Positions 6,335 through 6,888 of a stretch of DNA of 6,888 nt are shown in pieces; the first letter of the stretch is position 1, and every line of letters begins with the position of its first letter. Origin of the DNA: an uncultured Rhodanobacter sp. (GTDB lineage Bacteria; Pseudomonadota; Gammaproteobacteria; Xanthomonadales; Rhodanobacteraceae); the NCBI GenBank assembly GCA_903827735.1, contig CAIKJM010000279.1, forward strand, positions 1 through 6,888, read 5' to 3'. The notes under the pieces were generated by a model, which searched no databases, had not been told where the DNA came from, and saw nothing but the letters and a program-made list of their open reading frames with translations. The position numbers and the translations under genes were made by a program.

Positions 6335-6888
6335 TTAATTACAGGCTCTCCGCTGGCGAGCCCTCAGCGCGGTACGGCGTCGACCTGTTGCTTGTTCGAC
6401 CCATGGCCTGATGATGCCGATCCACAGCGCATAGCCGGTGCGGTTCATGTGCAGCCCGTCGGCGCCAAACCACTTCCACTGCGGCTGGCCGTCGGCGCCG
6501 AGCATGGGCGTATAGACGTCCAGATAGGTCACCTGATTCTGCGCGGCCGCATAGGCCTTGATTAGGGCATTCGCCTCACGCACTTTGGGCAGCAGCACCT
6601 GGCGCGCCATGCTCGGCTTGATCGCGACGAACGCGATCGGTACACCGGGGTCGACCGACCTGACCTTACGCACGAAGGCGGCAAAATCGTCGCGCACCTG
6701 CGCCGGGCTGTGGCCGTCCTGCAGATCGTTGTCACCCGCGTACAGCACGACGGCGCGCGGGTGATAAGGCGCCACGATGCGATCCGCAAAATACGTGGAA
6801 TCGCCCAGTTCCGAACCGCCGAAGCCGCGGTTGATCACGCTGAGCTCCGGGAAATCGGCAGCAAGACTTTTCCAGTGCTCGATCGACG
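6335..6888 (-). CDS. GDSL/SGNH-family hydrolase (5' end outside window)
   Basis: The frame is open from the right edge (6888) to the TAA at 6335, giving about 184 codons; the true start lies beyond the window. It shows three SGNH blocks: NRGFGGS (about 6832-6812; block II glycine), GDND (6736-6725; block III GxND asparagine), and DGLHMNRTGY with its Asp at 6460-6458 and His at 6451-6449 (block V DxxH). The block I Ser nucleophile should lie a few codons upstream, outside the window, as the edge residues SIEHWKSLAADFPELS fit the stretch just after a GxSS-I motif. Family members are esterases, lipases or deacetylases acting on acyl groups, often exported. Localisation cannot be judged without the N-terminus, and the substrate is unknown. 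The C-terminus after RPWVEQ is short and Arg-rich (RRRTALRARQRRACN). It converges on phhA with only 10 bases between the two stop codons. The GTG at 6838 is internal, not a start. Confidence 0.9.
   Translation of the reverse strand, partial: SIEHWKSLAADFPELSVINRGFGGSELGDSTYFADRIVAPYHPRAVVLYAGDNDLQDGHSPAQVRDDFAAFVRKVRSVDPGVPIAFVAIKPSMARQVLLPKVREANALIKAYAAAQNQVTYLDVYTPMLGADGQPQWKWFGADGLHMNRTGYALWIGIIRPWVEQATGRRRTALRARQRRACN
6344..6362. terminator. Weak hairpin at the phhA / SGNH hydrolase convergence
   Basis: GGCTC (6344-6348) pairs with GAGCC (6358-6362); inside, CC-GCT-GG (6350-6356) extends the stem after one mismatch. It begins 19 nt after the phhA stop and lies within the last codons of the opposing hydrolase gene. 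No T-run follows on the plus strand; on the minus strand the flank is TGTAATTAATCG. It may act as a two-way transcription end, but it is not a textbook intrinsic terminator. Confidence 0.35.

Noticed and set aside
6335..6838. GTG at 6838 as start of the SGNH hydrolase
   Set aside because: The frame stays open and family-like upstream to the window edge, and starting at 6838 would drop the region holding the catalytic serine.
1..6888. CRISPR array, tRNA, insertion sequence or phage genes
   Set aside because: I found no regularly spaced repeats, no cloverleaf-like segment and no transposase or integrase motifs; coding is nearly continuous with ordinary metabolic genes.

Overview
The window looks like core chromosome from a GC-rich gammaproteobacterium, most likely Xanthomonadales (Rhodanobacteraceae or Xanthomonadaceae, for example a Dyella, Luteibacter or Rhodanobacter relative). 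This rests on the GC-rich coding sequence with G/C at third positions, a short phenylalanine hydroxylase facing an Lrp/AsnC regulator, and the overall gene repertoire. The genus is inference. I see no mobile element, CRISPR array, tRNA, rRNA or prophage gene, and no broken gene.

Layout: five genes lie on the minus strand and one on the plus strand. From right to left, a GDSL/SGNH hydrolase (6335-6888, 5' end outside the window) converges on phhA, phenylalanine 4-monooxygenase (5437-6324, plus). phhA is divergent from an Lrp/AsnC-type regulator (4820-5296, minus) across an AT-rich 140-bp gap. Downstream of the regulator, on the same strand, come a PlsC-type acyltransferase (3966-4778) and a YheT-like alpha/beta hydrolase (2932-3969). 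These two overlap by an ATGA. After a 153-bp gap comes a large secreted GH92 alpha-mannosidase (1-2778), whose C-terminus runs off the left edge.

How the parts fit: PhhA makes tyrosine from phenylalanine, and the divergent Lrp-like protein is a plausible amino-acid-responsive regulator of it and of itself. The acyltransferase and YheT-like hydrolase form a likely translationally coupled lipid/ester module. The GH92 enzyme appears to have its own promoter and a leader carrying a strong hairpin; it probably removes alpha-linked mannose from glycans outside the cytoplasm. The SGNH enzyme is an esterase-like hydrolase of unknown substrate.

I do not see a convincing new multi-gene system. The items most worth checking are the 48-nt hairpin in the GH92 leader, the extra N-terminal domain and specificity residues of the GH92 enzyme, and the dyads in the regulator/phhA gap.
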